Source of the DNA: Sodalis praecaptivus
Lineage (GTDB): Bacteria > Pseudomonadota > Gammaproteobacteria > Enterobacterales > Enterobacteriaceae
NCBI RefSeq assembly: GCF_000517425.1
Contig: NZ_CP006569.1
Coordinates: forward strand, 1 to 64,000
DNA length: 64,000 bases
Reading direction: 5' to 3'
Program-made: the position numbers and the translations under genes
The notes under the pieces: generated by a model
Told to the model about the DNA's origin: nothing
What the model saw: only the letters and a program-made list of their open reading frames with translations
Databases searched by the model: none
In this document: in pieces, positions 1-15,591 of the stretch
Position numbering within the stretch: position 1 is the first letter of the stretch
Layout: every line of letters starts with the position of its first letter

Positions 1-290
1 ATAACTCCGGTTAAAACCCGCTGAAAAGCGGTAGTTATCCAATGTATAACCTTAAGAGTCGCCGACGCCTGTGGATAAGAGCTATAGATGATCCCAGCTT
101 ATACCGGCCGGGATCACCGATCATTCACAGGCTCGGAGGATCGATAATCCCTTGTATAGGTTGATCAAAACGGGCTTATCCACAGAGGATCGCGATCCTA
201 GTAGTAGACATAACAAGAGATCTTTAAATAAAAAGATCTTTCTTTAATTACCCGCGGATCTTCCGGGCTTGTATCCCGCCTAAACTTGAG
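1..290. other. oriC: chromosomal replication origin oriC (cut at window start)
   Basis: This is the enterobacterial oriC next to mnmG, read from the mnmG-proximal side. Perfect DnaA boxes TTATCCACA lie at 176-184 (R1 position) and, in reverse, at 70-78 (R2 position). The conserved TTGGATAAC (R3 area) is present in reverse near 33-41. The first four bases are the start of the reversed R4 box, so the window begins inside oriC. The duplex-unwinding element is the AT-rich stretch at about 205-250: reversed 13-mers GATCTTTTTATTT (226-238) and GATCTCTTGTTAT (210-222) closely match the E. coli L and R 13-mers. About ten GATC sites between 85 and 265 fit Dam/SeqA control. The mioC side lies outside the window. 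Confidence 0.93.
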
Positions 291-350
291 TAGAATCCTC
301 TTCCCCAGGCCCCTTGACGATCCTTCGCTTTCACGTGAGGTGTTTTTACC

Positions 351-2240
351 ATGTTTTATCCCGATCATTTTGACGTCATCATCGTTGGTGGCGGCCATGC
401 CGGCACGGAAGCGGCAATGGCGTCGGCACGGATGGGATGCCAAACCCTGCTGCTGACGCATAACATTGATACGCTTGGACAAATGTCCTGTAACCCGGCG
501 ATCGGCGGTATCGGCAAAGGGCATTTGGTCAAGGAAATTGATGCGATGGGCGGTTTGATGGCGCAGGCCATCGACAAGGCCGGCATTCAGTTCAGGATAC
601 TAAACGCCAGTAAAGGGCCGGCGGTCAGGGCGACCCGCGCACAGGCGGATCGCGTGCTTTACCGCCAGGCGGTGCGCGGCGCGCTGGAGAACCAGCCTAA
701 CCTGATGATCTTTCAGCAGGCGGTGGAGGATCTGATCGTGGATGGCGATCGGGTCGTCGGTGCCGTTACGCAAATGGGGCTGAAATTCCGCGCCCGCGCC
801 GTGGTGCTGACCGTGGGGACCTTCCTGGACGGCAAGATCCACATCGGCATGGATCACTACAGCGGCGGTCGGGCAGGGGATCCGCCGTCGATTTCTCTGT
901 CGCGCCGTCTGCGCGAGCTGCCTTTCCGGGTGAACCGCCTGAAAACCGGTACGCCGCCGCGTATTGATGCGCGCAGTATTGATTTTTCGCAGCTGGCGAC
1001 ACAGCATGGCGACGATCCGCTACCCGTCTTCTCATTTTTGGGCTCGGCGGATCAGCATCCGCGCCAGATCCCCTGTTATATCACCTATACCAACGAGAAG
1101 ACCCATGAGGTCATCCGCCAGAATCTGGATCGCAGCCCGATGTACGCCGGTATCATCGAAGGCGTCGGGCCGCGCTATTGCCCGTCCATTGAAGATAAGG
1201 TCATGCGTTTCGCCGATCGCGATGCTCACCAGATCTTCCTCGAGCCGGAAGGGTTGACCAGCAATGAAATTTATCCCAACGGCATCTCGACCAGCCTGCC
1301 GTTCGATGTACAGATGAAAATCGTCCACTCCATGCAGGGATTGGAGAACGCGCGCATCGTGCGTCCGGGTTATGCGATCGAGTACGACTTTTTTGATCCG
1401 CGCGATCTCAAGCTGACGCTGGAAAGCAAATTGATCGCAGGGCTGTTCTTCGCCGGCCAGATCAACGGGACCACCGGATACGAAGAGGCCGCCGCCCAGG
1501 GCATGCTCGCCGGTCTAAACGCCGCCAGGCTTGCCACCGACCAAGAGGGCTGGTCACCGCGGCGCGATCAGGCCTATCTGGGCGTGCTGGTGGATGATTT
1601 ATGCACATTGGGCACCAAAGAGCCTTACCGTATGTTTACCTCGCGCGCCGAATACCGGCTGCTGCTGCGCGAAGACAATGCCGATCTTCGGCTGACGGAA
1701 GTCGGCCGGCAGCTCGGTTTGGTGGATGAGGTGCGCTGGGCGCGCTTCTGCGCCAAGCAAGAACAGATCGCGCTGGAGCGTCAGCGTCTGCGCGATATCT
1801 GGGTGCATCCCGGCAGCGAAGGCGTCGAACAGCTTAATCCGCTGCTTAAAGCGCCGCTGACGCGCGAAGCCAACGGGGAAGAGCTCCTGCGCCGCCCGGA
1901 GATGGATTATGCGCGGCTGACCGGCCTGGACCGCTTTGGTCCGGCGCTGACCGACGACCAGGCGGCGGAACAGGTCGAGATTCAGATCAAATACCAGGGC
2001 TACATCGCCCGTCAGCAGGAGGAGATCGCGCGCCAGATGCGCAATGAACATACCCTGCTGCCGGTGGATATGGATTTCAGCGCCGTATCGGGCCTGTCCA
2101 ACGAAGTGATCGCCAAGCTTAACGATCATAAACCCAACTCTATCGGCCAGGCTTCACGGATATCCGGCGTCACGCCGGCGGCGATTTCCATCTTGCTGGT
2201 CTGGCTGAAAAAACAGGGGCTGCTGCGCCGCAGCGCCTGA
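351..2240 (+). CDS. mnmG: tRNA uridine-5-carboxymethylaminomethyl modification enzyme MnmG (GidA)
   Basis: FAD-dependent subunit of the MnmE-MnmG complex, which installs carboxymethylaminomethyl (or aminomethyl) groups on U34 of certain tRNAs in the cytosol. The N-terminus carries the dinucleotide-binding motif [10 protein letters not shown] at residues 13-22. The protein is 629 residues, identical in length to E. coli MnmG, and the characteristic C-terminal helical domain follows. The ATG is preceded by GAGGTG. It lies between oriC and rsmG, the classical gidA-gidB order. In E. coli, transcription of this gene affects origin firing. Confidence 0.98.
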   Translation: MFYPDHFDVIIVGGGHAGTEAAMASARMGCQTLLLTHNIDTLGQMSCNPAIGGIGKGHLVKEIDAMGGLMAQAIDKAGIQFRILNASKGPAVRATRAQADRVLYRQAVRGALENQPNLMIFQQAVEDLIVDGDRVVGAVTQMGLKFRARAVVLTVGTFLDGKIHIGMDHYSGGRAGDPPSISLSRRLRELPFRVNRLKTGTPPRIDARSIDFSQLATQHGDDPLPVFSFLGSADQHPRQIPCYITYTNEKTHEVIRQNLDRSPMYAGIIEGVGPRYCPSIEDKVMRFADRDAHQIFLEPEGLTSNEIYPNGISTSLPFDVQMKIVHSMQGLENARIVRPGYAIEYDFFDPRDLKLTLESKLIAGLFFAGQINGTTGYEEAAAQGMLAGLNAARLATDQEGWSPRRDQAYLGVLVDDLCTLGTKEPYRMFTSRAEYRLLLREDNADLRLTEVGRQLGLVDEVRWARFCAKQEQIALERQRLRDIWVHPGSEGVEQLNPLLKAPLTREANGEELLRRPEMDYARLTGLDRFGPALTDDQAAEQVEIQIKYQGYIARQQEEIARQMRNEHTLLPVDMDFSAVSGLSNEVIAKLNDHKPNSIGQASRISGVTPAAISILLVWLKKQGLLRRSA

Positions 2241-2257
2241 CAACGACGGATTCATTG

Positions 2258-2878
2258 ATGCTTGAAACATTGGAGACCCTGCTAGGGCAGGCGGACATGG
2301 CGCTGTCGGCGGCGCAAAAAAAGCAGTTGTTGGGCTATGTCGCGCTGCTACACAAATGGAACAAGGCCTACAACCTGACGTCGGTGCGTTCCCCTGAGCA
2401 GATGCTGGTTCGCCACATCATGGACAGTATCGTCGTCAATCCCCATTTGCGCGGTGACCGCTTCATCGACGTCGGCACCGGTCCGGGGCTGCCGGGCATT
2501 CCGCTGGCTATCGTGCGGCCCGAGGCGCATTTCACTCTGCTGGACAGCCTGGGCAAGCGCATACGCTTTCTGCGCCAGGTACAGCATGAACTGGGGCTCG
2601 ACAATGTCACGGCGGTGCAGAGCCGGGTAGAGCGCTTCACGCCGTCTGCGGGCTTTGACGGCGTCATAAGCCGCGCTTTCGCCTCCCTCGGCGACATGCT
2701 GACCTGGTGCGCTGCGCTGCCGGCCAAAGAAAAAGGCCGATTTTATGCGCTGAAAGGCCAGCTTTCCGAGGCGGAGCTGACAGCGCTGCCGCCGGGATTT
2801 CGGTTAGAATCGGTGATCGGGCTTCAGGTGCCTGGCCTGGAAGGTGAGCGGCATATTGTGGTGGTGGCGGCGAATTAA
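2258..2878 (+). CDS. rsmG: 16S rRNA (guanine527-N7)-methyltransferase RsmG (GidB)
   Basis: SAM-dependent methyltransferase that makes m7G527 in 16S rRNA. In other species its loss gives low-level streptomycin resistance. The glycine-rich SAM motif [14 protein letters not shown] is near residues 72-85, and the family blocks [13 protein letters not shown] and VISRAFASL are present. The ATG at 2258 is chosen over a TTG one codon upstream. It gives 206 residues, against 207 in E. coli. The gene starts 17 nt after mnmG and is presumably co-transcribed with it. The ribosome binding site is weak. Confidence 0.97.
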   Translation: MLETLETLLGQADMALSAAQKKQLLGYVALLHKWNKAYNLTSVRSPEQMLVRHIMDSIVVNPHLRGDRFIDVGTGPGLPGIPLAIVRPEAHFTLLDSLGKRIRFLRQVQHELGLDNVTAVQSRVERFTPSAGFDGVISRAFASLGDMLTWCAALPAKEKGRFYALKGQLSEAELTALPPGFRLESVIGLQVPGLEGERHIVVVAAN

Positions 2879-3394
2879 ATTGCTTTTCGTCAACAAAAAG
2901 GCAAAAAGAACCGTCGCGCGCTTTATTAAATAAACCGCCGGCGGTAATTTAGCTGTCCCGAGAATCATTTACCTCTCTTTTACATTTCATTAGCAATTGA
3001 ATCCCGTCGGTGAATAGTACCCGTACTAATAGTAACCGCAGTAAATATATGTAATCAAAAATTACGCCCACATTACTAAACCGTGCGCCAATATAAACGC
3101 GCGAGACGTCCGAAGCGTAACAGATGCGTCCAAATAGGGGCGATTTTATAAAAATTAATATTCAAGTAATTGTATATTATCCAGAATAATTCATTTTTTA
3201 AATCCTGCGATGGCTAAATTAACCGCCGGCTCGCGCTTTTAAATCCGTCGTGGTGTGATCTTGTGCACAGTTTTACAGGCGATAATTGGTGAAGCGTTGG
3301 AAAGTTTTGCATGTTATGATTCCCGCGCTTTTGCGGTAAAAAAGATGAAATCTGCATTCTTTAAATTATTGTTCACCTTTTCGCTACTTATCGA

Positions 3395-3422
3395 TTGAAT
3401 TCGTAGTACTGACCCGTATAAT
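3395..3422 (+). promoter_or_regulatory. predicted sigma70 promoter of the atp operon, within a 635-bp gene-free spacer (2879-3513)
   Basis: The spacer between rsmG and atpI has no plausible gene. Its distal half holds a good promoter: TTGAAT at 3395-3400, a 16-bp gap and a perfect TATAAT at 3417-3422, about 90 nt upstream of atpI. A second extended -10 (TGTTATGAT, about 3310-3318) may be an upstream start. The first half of the spacer is AT-rich and shows nothing else. A promoter-bearing spacer of similar size occurs here in E. coli. Confidence 0.6.
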
Positions 3423-3513
3423 TTGCACGTTTTTCACCGCTTGACTGATCGCGGCAAAGGCAGTTTTATACACACTCAGCCGGAGTTGAGCGGGTAGGGA
3501 GAGTATCAAAGTC

Positions 3514-4721
<1,208 letters not shown>

Positions 4722-4752
4722 TTTTTATAACTTTAATACTGCGTTTAACTGA

Positions 4753-5010
<258 letters not shown>

Positions 5011-5067
5011 TGTTAAACGCCAAGCTAACCAACATCGAACCGTTAACTTTACAAGAGGCATTGTGCT

Positions 5068-5538
5068 GTGAATCTTAACGCAACAATCCTCGGCCAGGCC
5101 ATCGCGTTTGTCCTGTTTGTGCTGTTCTGCATGAAGTATGTGTGGCCGCCGTTAATGGCCGCCATCGAGAAGCGTCAGAAAGAAATTGCTGACGGTCTGG
5201 CTTCCGCGGAACGCGCCAAAAAAGATCTGGACATCGCCCAGGCCGAAGCAACCGATCATTTGAAGCAAGCGAAGGTGGAAGCCCAGGCTATCATCGAACA
5301 GGCCAACAAGCGTAAAGCGCAAGTGGTTGATGAAGCCAAAGCCGAAGCGGAAGCGGAACGCAACAAAATCCTGGCGCAGGCGCAGGCGGAAATTGACGCC
5401 GAACGCAAGCGCGCCCGCGAGGAGTTGCGCAAGCAGGTCGCTATGCTGGCTTTGGCGGGTGCCGAGAAGATCATCGAACGTTCCGTGGATGAAGCTGCCA
5501 ACAGCGACATCGTCGATAAAATTGTCGCTGAACTGTAA
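5068..5538 (+). CDS. atpF: F0F1 ATP synthase subunit b
   Basis: Peripheral-stalk subunit with one N-terminal membrane anchor (about residues 5-27), followed by a long charged coiled coil rich in Ala, Glu and Lys that links F0 to F1 through the delta subunit. It has 156 residues, the same as E. coli. The start is GTG, as judged from the conserved N-terminus [14 protein letters not shown]. It ends 14 nt before atpH. Confidence 0.98.
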   Translation: MNLNATILGQAIAFVLFVLFCMKYVWPPLMAAIEKRQKEIADGLASAERAKKDLDIAQAEATDHLKQAKVEAQAIIEQANKRKAQVVDEAKAEAEAERNKILAQAQAEIDAERKRAREELRKQVAMLALAGAEKIIERSVDEAANSDIVDKIVAEL

Positions 5539-5552
5539 GGAGGGAGGGGCCG

Positions 5553-6086
5553 ATGTCTGAACTGGTAACTGTAGCTCGCCCCTACGCCAAAGCGGCTTTT
5601 GACTTTGCTGTCGAGCACCAGGACGTGGCGCACTGGCAGTCGATGCTGGCGTTCTCTGCCGAGGTGAGCCGCAATGAGCGGATAGCCGAACTGCTCTCGG
5701 GCGCCGTTGCGCCCGAAAAGCTGGCGCAGACGTTTATCGCGGTCTGTGGCGAGGCGCTTGATGCCTCCGGTCAGAACCTGATTCGGGTCATGGCGGAAAA
5801 CGGGCGTCTGGCGGTTCTGCCCGACGTGCTGGAGCAGTTCATTCTTCTGCGCGCGGCGCAGGAGGCGACTGTGGAAGTGGATGTCATTTCCGCCAGCGCG
5901 TTGAAAGAAGAGCAACTGGCAAAAATTAGCGCCGCGATGGAGCAACGTCTGTCACGCAAAGTTAAGCTGAATTGCAAAATTGATAAGTCTGTCGTGGCCG
6001 GCGTCGTGATACGCGCGGGCGATATGGTGATAGACGGCAGCGTACGCGGTCGTCTGGAGCGCCTGGCAGACGTCTTGCAGTCTTAA
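5553..6086 (+). CDS. atpH: F0F1 ATP synthase subunit delta
   Basis: Peripheral-stalk subunit that caps F1 and binds the b dimer. It has 177 residues, as in E. coli, and starts with the typical [12 protein letters not shown] block. The C-terminal block contains [20 protein letters not shown], the family signature. It lies between atpF and atpA with short gaps, and has a strong AAGGAGGGAGG ribosome binding site. Confidence 0.98.
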   Translation: MSELVTVARPYAKAAFDFAVEHQDVAHWQSMLAFSAEVSRNERIAELLSGAVAPEKLAQTFIAVCGEALDASGQNLIRVMAENGRLAVLPDVLEQFILLRAAQEATVEVDVISASALKEEQLAKISAAMEQRLSRKVKLNCKIDKSVVAGVVIRAGDMVIDGSVRGRLERLADVLQS

Positions 6087-6098
6087 GGGGACTGGAGC

Positions 6099-7640
<1,542 letters not shown>

Positions 7641-7690
7641 CGCGCTATGGCCTGCTACGGCAGGCCATAAAGCAATGAGGAGAAGCAGAA

Positions 7691-9969
<2,279 letters not shown>

Positions 9970-9989
9970 CGCCTTGAGAGGAGGGTGAT

Positions 9990-10412
9990 ATGGCTGCAAA
10001 AACTTACCATCTGGATGTGGTCAGCGCCGAAAAACAGATGTTTTCCGGGCTGGTTGAGAAAATCCAGGTGACGGGTAGCGAGGGCGAATTGGGGATTTTC
10101 CCCGGTCACGCGCCGCTGCTCACCGCCATTAAGCCCGGTATGGTGCGTATCGTTAAAGAGCACGGCAACGAAGAGTATATCTACTTGTCCGGTGGTGTAC
10201 TTGAAGTGCAGCCCAGTACGGTAACCGTACTGGCCGATACCGCCATTCGCGGCAAGGATCTTGACGAAGCGAGGGCGATGGAGTCCAAGCGCAAGGCGGA
10301 AGAGCATATCAATAACTCCCACGGTGATATTGATTATGCCCAGGCGTCTGCCGAGCTCTCCAAAGCGCTGGCGAAATTGCGGGTCATCGAACTGACCAAA
10401 AAAGCGATGTAA
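9990..10412 (+). CDS. atpC: F0F1 ATP synthase subunit epsilon
   Basis: Rotor subunit and intrinsic inhibitor of ATP hydrolysis. It has 140 residues, against 139 in E. coli. The N-terminal beta-sandwich contains [19 protein letters not shown], followed by the two-helix C-terminal domain. It is the last gene of the operon, with an intrinsic terminator starting 20 nt downstream. The ribosome binding site is GAGAGGAGG. Confidence 0.98.
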   Translation: MAAKTYHLDVVSAEKQMFSGLVEKIQVTGSEGELGIFPGHAPLLTAIKPGMVRIVKEHGNEEYIYLSGGVLEVQPSTVTVLADTAIRGKDLDEARAMESKRKAEEHINNSHGDIDYAQASAELSKALAKLRVIELTKKAM

Positions 10413-10432
10413 TCAAGAGTAAATCATGAAAG

Positions 10433-10460
10433 GCCGGTCGCGATGACCGGCTTTTTTTTT
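10433..10460 (+). terminator. intrinsic terminator of the atp operon
   Basis: A perfect 7-bp stem GCCGGTC / GACCGGC (10433-10439 and 10445-10451) with a 5-nt loop is followed directly by nine T residues (10452-10460). It sits just after atpC and before the glmU promoter region. Confidence 0.95.
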
Positions 10461-10689
10461 ATCTTTAATTAAGTCGCGGAATATTCACCGGCCTATGTGG
10501 GCAATTTCAGGACCGCGCCGCTGAAAAAAACGCCAGTTACGCCGCCATTTTCCTTTCTGGCAACACAATCGTGACAAATAGCCTTAGCGCCGGGCGGCTA
10601 CGCCCTGTAAAGTGTTTTTCATGCCAAAATATGTAGTAATCCCGCCTGCGAACGGGTTTACTTTCGTCTGATAAACAGGATTCCACAGG

Positions 10690-12072
10690 ATGGTTATGTC
10701 GAATCGAGCATTAAGCGTGGTTGTCCTTGCCGCCGGCAAGGGAAGTCGAATGTTTTCCGCCTTGCCCAAAGTGCTGCATCCCCTGGCCGGTAAAGCTCTG
10801 GTGCAACACGTTATAGATGCCGCAACCCAGCTGGGCGCGGCGCGCATCCATCTGGTCTACGGTCACGGCGGCGAATTGCTGCGTGAACGGCTCGCCCGCC
10901 AGGATGTCCCCCTGAATTGGGTCCTGCAGGCCGAGCAGCGCGGCACCGGCCATGCCGTACAGCAGACGCTGACGGACCTGCGCGACGAGGAAGATGTCTT
11001 GATCCTGTACGGCGATGTCCCGCTTATTTCTCCCGACACCTTGCAGCGCCTGCTGACGGCAAGGCCGGAGGGCGGTATTGGCCTGCTGACGGTAACGCTG
11101 GACAATCCCGAGGGCTATGGCCGTATCGTACGCACCGACGGCGAGGTGGTCGGTATTGTCGAGCAGAAAGACGCCAGCGAACAGCAGCGGCAAATTAAGG
11201 AAATCAACACCGGTATTCTGGTGGCTGGCGGCGGCGATTTGAAACGCTGGCTGGGGCAGTTAACCAACCATAACGCGCAGGGCGAGTTCTATTTGACGGA
11301 CATTATCGCCATGGCCTGGCACGAAGGCCGAAAAATCAATACGGTGCAGCCCTCGCGGCATAGCGAAGTCGAAGGGGTGAATAACCGGCTACAGCTTGCG
11401 CGTCTGGAGCGGCTATTTCAGCAAGAGCAGGCGGAGCGTCTTTTGCTGGCCGGTGTGATGCTGTCCGATCCGATGCGTTTCGATTTGCGCGGCGAACTGC
11501 GTCACGGACAGGATGTCTCCATCGACACCAACGTCATCCTTGAGGGCCGGGTGACGCTCGGCAACCGGGTGATAATTGGTACCGGTTGCGTCCTGAAAAA
11601 TGTGGTCATCGGTGATGATGTGGTCGTTAGCCCGTATACCGTTATCGAAGACGCCCGCGTGGCGGCGCACAGTACTCTCGGTCCCTTCGCCCGACTGCGC
11701 CCCGGCAGCGAGCTGGAGGAGGGCGCGCACGTGGGGAATTTTGTCGAGATGAAACAGGCCCGCCTGGGCAAAGGGTCGAAAGCCGGCCATCTTAGCTACC
11801 TCGGGGACGCCGAGATAGGGGCACAGGTCAATATCGGCGCCGGTACCATCACCTGTAATTATGATGGCGCTAACAAGCATAAAACCGTGATCGGCGACAA
11901 TGTCTTCGTCGGCTCCGATAGCCAACTGGTGGCGCCGGTAACCCTTGGCCGCGGCGCCACCATCGGCGCCGGCACGACCGTTACGCGCGATGTGGCCGAC
12001 GGCGAAATGGTCATCAGTCGGATCCGTCAGTTTCCCATTGCCAACTGGACGCGACCGGTGAAGAAAAAATGA
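10690..12072 (+). CDS. glmU: bifunctional UDP-N-acetylglucosamine pyrophosphorylase / glucosamine-1-phosphate acetyltransferase
   Basis: Acetylates glucosamine-1-phosphate and then uridylates it to UDP-GlcNAc, the precursor of peptidoglycan and LPS. The N-terminal pyrophosphorylase domain starts with LAAGKGSRM. The C-terminal half is a left-handed beta-helix of hexapeptide repeats ending in the acetyltransferase site ([11 protein letters not shown] and following). It has 460 residues, against 456 in E. coli. The ATG at 10696 (Met3) is a possible alternative start. It lies upstream of glmS, as in enterics where the two are co-transcribed. Confidence 0.98.
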   Translation: MVMSNRALSVVVLAAGKGSRMFSALPKVLHPLAGKALVQHVIDAATQLGAARIHLVYGHGGELLRERLARQDVPLNWVLQAEQRGTGHAVQQTLTDLRDEEDVLILYGDVPLISPDTLQRLLTARPEGGIGLLTVTLDNPEGYGRIVRTDGEVVGIVEQKDASEQQRQIKEINTGILVAGGGDLKRWLGQLTNHNAQGEFYLTDIIAMAWHEGRKINTVQPSRHSEVEGVNNRLQLARLERLFQQEQAERLLLAGVMLSDPMRFDLRGELRHGQDVSIDTNVILEGRVTLGNRVIIGTGCVLKNVVIGDDVVVSPYTVIEDARVAAHSTLGPFARLRPGSELEEGAHVGNFVEMKQARLGKGSKAGHLSYLGDAEIGAQVNIGAGTITCNYDGANKHKTVIGDNVFVGSDSQLVAPVTLGRGATIGAGTTVTRDVADGEMVISRIRQFPIANWTRPVKKK

Positions 12073-12220
12073 GGATGCGGCCGCCCTTAGCGGGTGGTTT
12101 TGTCCGCCGCGCTACCCTAAAGCGGCCGGCAAGACCTGCGGCGTGTAGCGGCGCCGCGCCGGTCGGATTTGGTGCTAGCTCATAACGGCGATTGCAGCCG
12201 TTTAATCAGGAATAACCGAG

Positions 12221-14053
12221 ATGTGTGGAATAGTAGGCGCGGTTGCGCAGCGTGATATTGCCGAGATACTGTTGGAGGGACTACGTCGTCTTGAGTATCG
12301 TGGATATGATTCCGCCGGGCTGGCGGTGGTGGACAATGACGGCCATCTACAGCGCCTGCGTCGGGTGGGAAAAGTCAGCGCACTGACCGAGGCGGCACAG
12401 GCGCACCCGCTCTCCGGCGGCACCGGTATTGCCCATACCCGCTGGGCGACTCACGGCGAGCCGACGGAAAATAACGCGCATCCCCACGTCTCGGGGCACA
12501 TCGTGGTCGTCCATAACGGCATCATCGAAAATCATGAACCGCTGCGCGAGCAGCTACGCGAACGCGGCTACACGTTCGTTACACAAACCGACACGGAAGT
12601 GATCGCGCATTTGGCGCATTGGGAACAGCGCCAGCAGGGCGGCGCGCTCTTTGAGGTGATGCAGCGGGTGGTGGGCGCGCTGCGTGGCGCCTACGGTACG
12701 GTTATTATGGATAGCCGCGATCCCAGCGTGCTGGTGGCGGCACGCTCCGGCAGTCCGCTGGTTATTGGCCGCGGCGTCGGCGAGAACTTCCTGGCCTCCG
12801 ATCAACTGGCGCTGCTGCCCGTCACCCGCCGCTTTATGTTCCTCGAAGAGGGCGACATCGCCGAAATTACCCGCCGTACCGTTCGGGTATGGGACCAGGC
12901 CGGCGAGAGCGTGGAGCGGCCGGAAATCGAATCCCAGGTAAAATACGATGCCGGCGACAAAGGGTTGTACCGCCACTATATGCAAAAGGAAATTTTTGAG
13001 CAGCCGCAAGCGATCAAAAACACGCTGGAAGGTCGCTTTAGCCATGGAGAGGTAACGCTGTCGGAACTGGGCGACGGCGCCGATGCGTTACTACGCCAGG
13101 TGCAGCACGTGCAGATTATTGCCTGCGGCACCTCCTACCACTCCGCCATGGTCTCCCGCTATTGGTTCGAGGCGCTGGCCGGCGTGCCCTGCGATGTGGA
13201 AATCGCCTCCGAGTTTCGCTACCGCAAACCCGCGGTGCGCCCCGGCAGTTTGCTGATCACCCTCTCCCAGTCCGGCGAGACCGCCGATACTCTGGCGGCG
13301 CTGCGGTTGACCAAAGCCCTCGGCTATCTGGGTTCGCTTGCCATCTGTAATGTCGCCGGCTCTTCGCTGGTGCGCGAATCGGATATGGCGCTGATGACCC
13401 GGGCCGGCACTGAAATCGGCGTAGCTTCCACCAAAGCGTTCACTACCCAGTTGACGGTGCTGTTGATGCTGGTGGCGCGTATCGGCCGCCTGCGCGGTAT
13501 GGACCAGGGGGTAGAGGAAGATATCGTTCATGCTCTACAGGCGCTGCCGAGCCGCATCGAGCAGATGCTGTCGCTGGATAAGCCCATTGAAACGCTGGCC
13601 GAAGGCTTTTCCGATAAACATCACGCGCTGTTTTTAGGCCGCGGCGATCTTTACCCTATCGCTATGGAAGGGGCGCTGAAGCTGAAAGAAATCTCTTATA
13701 TTCACGCTGAAGCCTATGCCGCCGGGGAGTTGAAACATGGCCCGCTGGCGCTTATTGATGCCGATATGCCGGTGATCGTCATTGCCCCCAACAATGAACT
13801 GTTGGAAAAATTGAAATCCAATATAGAAGAAGTGCGCGCCCGGGGGGGATTGCTGTATGTTTTCGCGGAGCAGGATGCCGGTTTTACCGCCAGCGAAAAT
13901 ATGAAAATTATCCCGCTGCCGCACGTGGAGCAGATCGTGGCGCCCATTTTCTACACCGTGCCGATGCAGTTGCTGGCCTATCACATCGCCCTGATTAAAG
14001 GGACTGACGTCGATCAGCCGCGTAATCTGGCTAAATCGGTAACGGTGGAATAA
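12221..14053 (+). CDS. glmS: glutamine--fructose-6-phosphate aminotransferase (isomerizing)
   Basis: Makes glucosamine-6-phosphate from fructose-6-phosphate and glutamine, the first committed step of amino-sugar synthesis. The N-terminal glutaminase domain begins MCGIVGAV with the nucleophile Cys2. Two SIS isomerase domains follow, and the C-terminus LAKSVTVE is conserved. It has 610 residues, against 609 in E. coli. The 148-nt glmU-glmS spacer is longer than a simple co-translational gap. In E. coli the corresponding mRNA region is the target of the GlmZ small RNA, but I could not confirm a pairing site here. Confidence 0.98.
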   Translation: MCGIVGAVAQRDIAEILLEGLRRLEYRGYDSAGLAVVDNDGHLQRLRRVGKVSALTEAAQAHPLSGGTGIAHTRWATHGEPTENNAHPHVSGHIVVVHNGIIENHEPLREQLRERGYTFVTQTDTEVIAHLAHWEQRQQGGALFEVMQRVVGALRGAYGTVIMDSRDPSVLVAARSGSPLVIGRGVGENFLASDQLALLPVTRRFMFLEEGDIAEITRRTVRVWDQAGESVERPEIESQVKYDAGDKGLYRHYMQKEIFEQPQAIKNTLEGRFSHGEVTLSELGDGADALLRQVQHVQIIACGTSYHSAMVSRYWFEALAGVPCDVEIASEFRYRKPAVRPGSLLITLSQSGETADTLAALRLTKALGYLGSLAICNVAGSSLVRESDMALMTRAGTEIGVASTKAFTTQLTVLLMLVARIGRLRGMDQGVEEDIVHALQALPSRIEQMLSLDKPIETLAEGFSDKHHALFLGRGDLYPIAMEGALKLKEISYIHAEAYAAGELKHGPLALIDADMPVIVIAPNNELLEKLKSNIEEVRARGGLLYVFAEQDAGFTASENMKIIPLPHVEQIVAPIFYTVPMQLLAYHIALIKGTDVDQPRNLAKSVTVE

Positions 14054-14080
14054 CCTTAATGGCGGTCACATCCAGGTGCA
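14019..14080 (+). other. attTn7: unoccupied attTn7-type site at the 3' end of glmS
   Basis: The last codons of glmS (AATCTGGCTAAATCGG and following) match the region that TnsD recognises in E. coli, where Tn7 inserts about 25 bp past the stop codon. No transposon end or tns gene follows. Instead a terminator-like hairpin and the aspartic protease gene come next, so the site looks empty. Confidence 0.6.
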
Positions 14081-14100
14081 ACCGCACCGCGGTATTTTTT
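14081..14100 (+). terminator. probable intrinsic terminator after glmS
   Basis: A short stem ACCGC / GCGGT (14081-14085 and 14089-14093) with a 3-nt loop is followed by A and six T residues (14095-14100). The stem is weak but the position, 28 nt after the glmS stop, is right. Confidence 0.5.
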
Positions 14101-14222
14101 GCGGATCCCCAGCGGTAGGTTTTACGGTAAAATCATGCCATTGTCGTCGAAAGGCGCGGCTGGCGACAACGGGATACGCCCGTCGGGCCGCTACTTCTTG
14201 ACCTGCCGGAGGACGTGATACC

Positions 14223-15416
14223 ATGGATAGCCGTTACGCTTTTCGACCTTTCTGGGCCTGCCTGGCCGTGGTGCTGGCCGCCTCGCCGTGCGCCCCGACC
14301 TTCGCGGCGCCGGCGGCCGGGGAGAATCCCCCGGTGCTGCACGAGCCGGTTCACCTGCTGCATCTCGTCGTGCCGGTGACCATCGCCGGCAACACCTACC
14401 GGTTTGTGCTGGATACCGGCGCCAGTTATACCGTAATTGATAAACGGCTGGCGCAAACCCTTACCCGACCCGCGACGCCCGATGAGATCCCCTCGATCTT
14501 TCGTACCATTATGGCTAACGGCGTCGGCAGTACCCAGGGAAAGCTCGGCGCCGATCAAGTTTCGCTATGGCGTTCACTGCCGATAACGCTTGGCAGTTAT
14601 ACGCTGCCGGGCATCAATCCCTGGCTGGCCATCGATTTGGACATATTCAGCCAATCGCTCGGGGAAAAGGTGGATGGCGTTCTGGGCGCGGAGGTATTTC
14701 GTCAGTTGAGCTGGGCGGTGGACAACCGTAGCCATCAATTGACCGCCTGGCGACATTCTCCGTCGTTGATGGGGTATCAGCAATGTCTGCCTTATGAGGA
14801 CCAGTTCGGCCGCTCGCCGGTGTTAACGCTGGATTACAAAGCTTACAGCATCAGTATGGTGGTCGATACCGGCGCGGTGCAGAGTTTCGTCAGCGAAGAG
14901 CTTATCGGTAGGATGAAAAAGCAGTATCGCAATGTTACGACGGGTTACCGGCAAACGCCCAGCGCCACCGCCAGCGGCCTGGGGCATGATAATGACTATT
15001 TGATCGACGGCCTGACGTTTAACGGTATGCCGGTGGGCCGCATGAAAATCAGCGGCAACAAAAACGACATGTATAACCTGGGCATGGATTTCTTCAGCCG
15101 CTTTGACAGTTATCTGTTTGCGCCGGACCAAATGTTATTTTGCTACAACGCCCGCCATTTTACGCGCAATGATAAAGCGCCCTTGCGCAACATTGGTATC
15201 CGTTTCCACCAGCAGCGGGTGGAAATTTTCTATAACCAGCCGCAGGAGCTTGCTCGTTACGGGCTGCAAAATGGCGATCTGCTGCGGGAAGTCAACGGCC
15301 GCGCGGTGACGCCGGAAGCGATAAGCGACATCCGCCCGGTACTGGCGGACACGCCGGCAGGTAAATTGACCTTGGTCATCGAGCGCAACGGTAAACGGCG
15401 CACGTTGCAGTTATAG
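14223..15416 (+). CDS. exported retropepsin-like aspartic protease with two DTG motifs and a C-terminal PDZ domain
   Basis: A putative periplasmic peptidase of 397 residues. An N-terminal signal-type hydrophobic stretch (residues 10-30, ending TFAAPAAG) suggests export. Two aspartic protease motifs are visible: FVLDTGASYTVID (Asp64) and MVVDTGAVQSFVS (Asp215), so one chain carries both halves of a pepsin-like pair or two retropepsin units. Residues from about 310 to 397 read as a PDZ domain (ARYGLQNGDLLREVNGRAV), a possible substrate or C-terminus sensor. It sits alone between glmS and the Pho-regulated pst operon. The substrate is unknown; the family call is firm, the function is not. Confidence 0.8.
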   Translation: MDSRYAFRPFWACLAVVLAASPCAPTFAAPAAGENPPVLHEPVHLLHLVVPVTIAGNTYRFVLDTGASYTVIDKRLAQTLTRPATPDEIPSIFRTIMANGVGSTQGKLGADQVSLWRSLPITLGSYTLPGINPWLAIDLDIFSQSLGEKVDGVLGAEVFRQLSWAVDNRSHQLTAWRHSPSLMGYQQCLPYEDQFGRSPVLTLDYKAYSISMVVDTGAVQSFVSEELIGRMKKQYRNVTTGYRQTPSATASGLGHDNDYLIDGLTFNGMPVGRMKISGNKNDMYNLGMDFFSRFDSYLFAPDQMLFCYNARHFTRNDKAPLRNIGIRFHQQRVEIFYNQPQELARYGLQNGDLLREVNGRAVTPEAISDIRPVLADTPAGKLTLVIERNGKRRTLQL

Positions 15417-15461
15417 CGGCAAGCGCGGCGGCGGCAAGGTTCGCGCCGCCAACGCCGGGCA

Positions 15462-15501
15462 TTGTCATCTAACTGTCATATTTCGTACATCTTGCTGTCA
15501 C
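15462..15501 (+). promoter_or_regulatory. tandem PhoB boxes of the pst operon
   Basis: Two 18-bp Pho boxes in phase lie 91 nt upstream of pstS: TTGTCATCTAACTGTCAT (15462-15479) and CGTACATCTTGCTGTCAC (15484-15501). Their starts are 22 bp apart. Each is a pair of CTGTCAT-like 7-mers separated by 4 bp, the consensus bound by phospho-PhoB, and the order matches the E. coli pstS promoter. This predicts induction under phosphate limitation. Confidence 0.9.
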
Positions 15502-15591
15502 TAAACTGACCTATTTTCCCTCCTGCACGGCAGTCATCTTTACTAACAACAAGTACCAGATGTCGACAAATTTTATCCCACAGGAGGGATT

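Noticed and set aside
14054-14222. Possible Tn7 insertion downstream of glmS
   Set aside because: The attachment region is present but no Tn7 ends, target duplication or tns genes follow.
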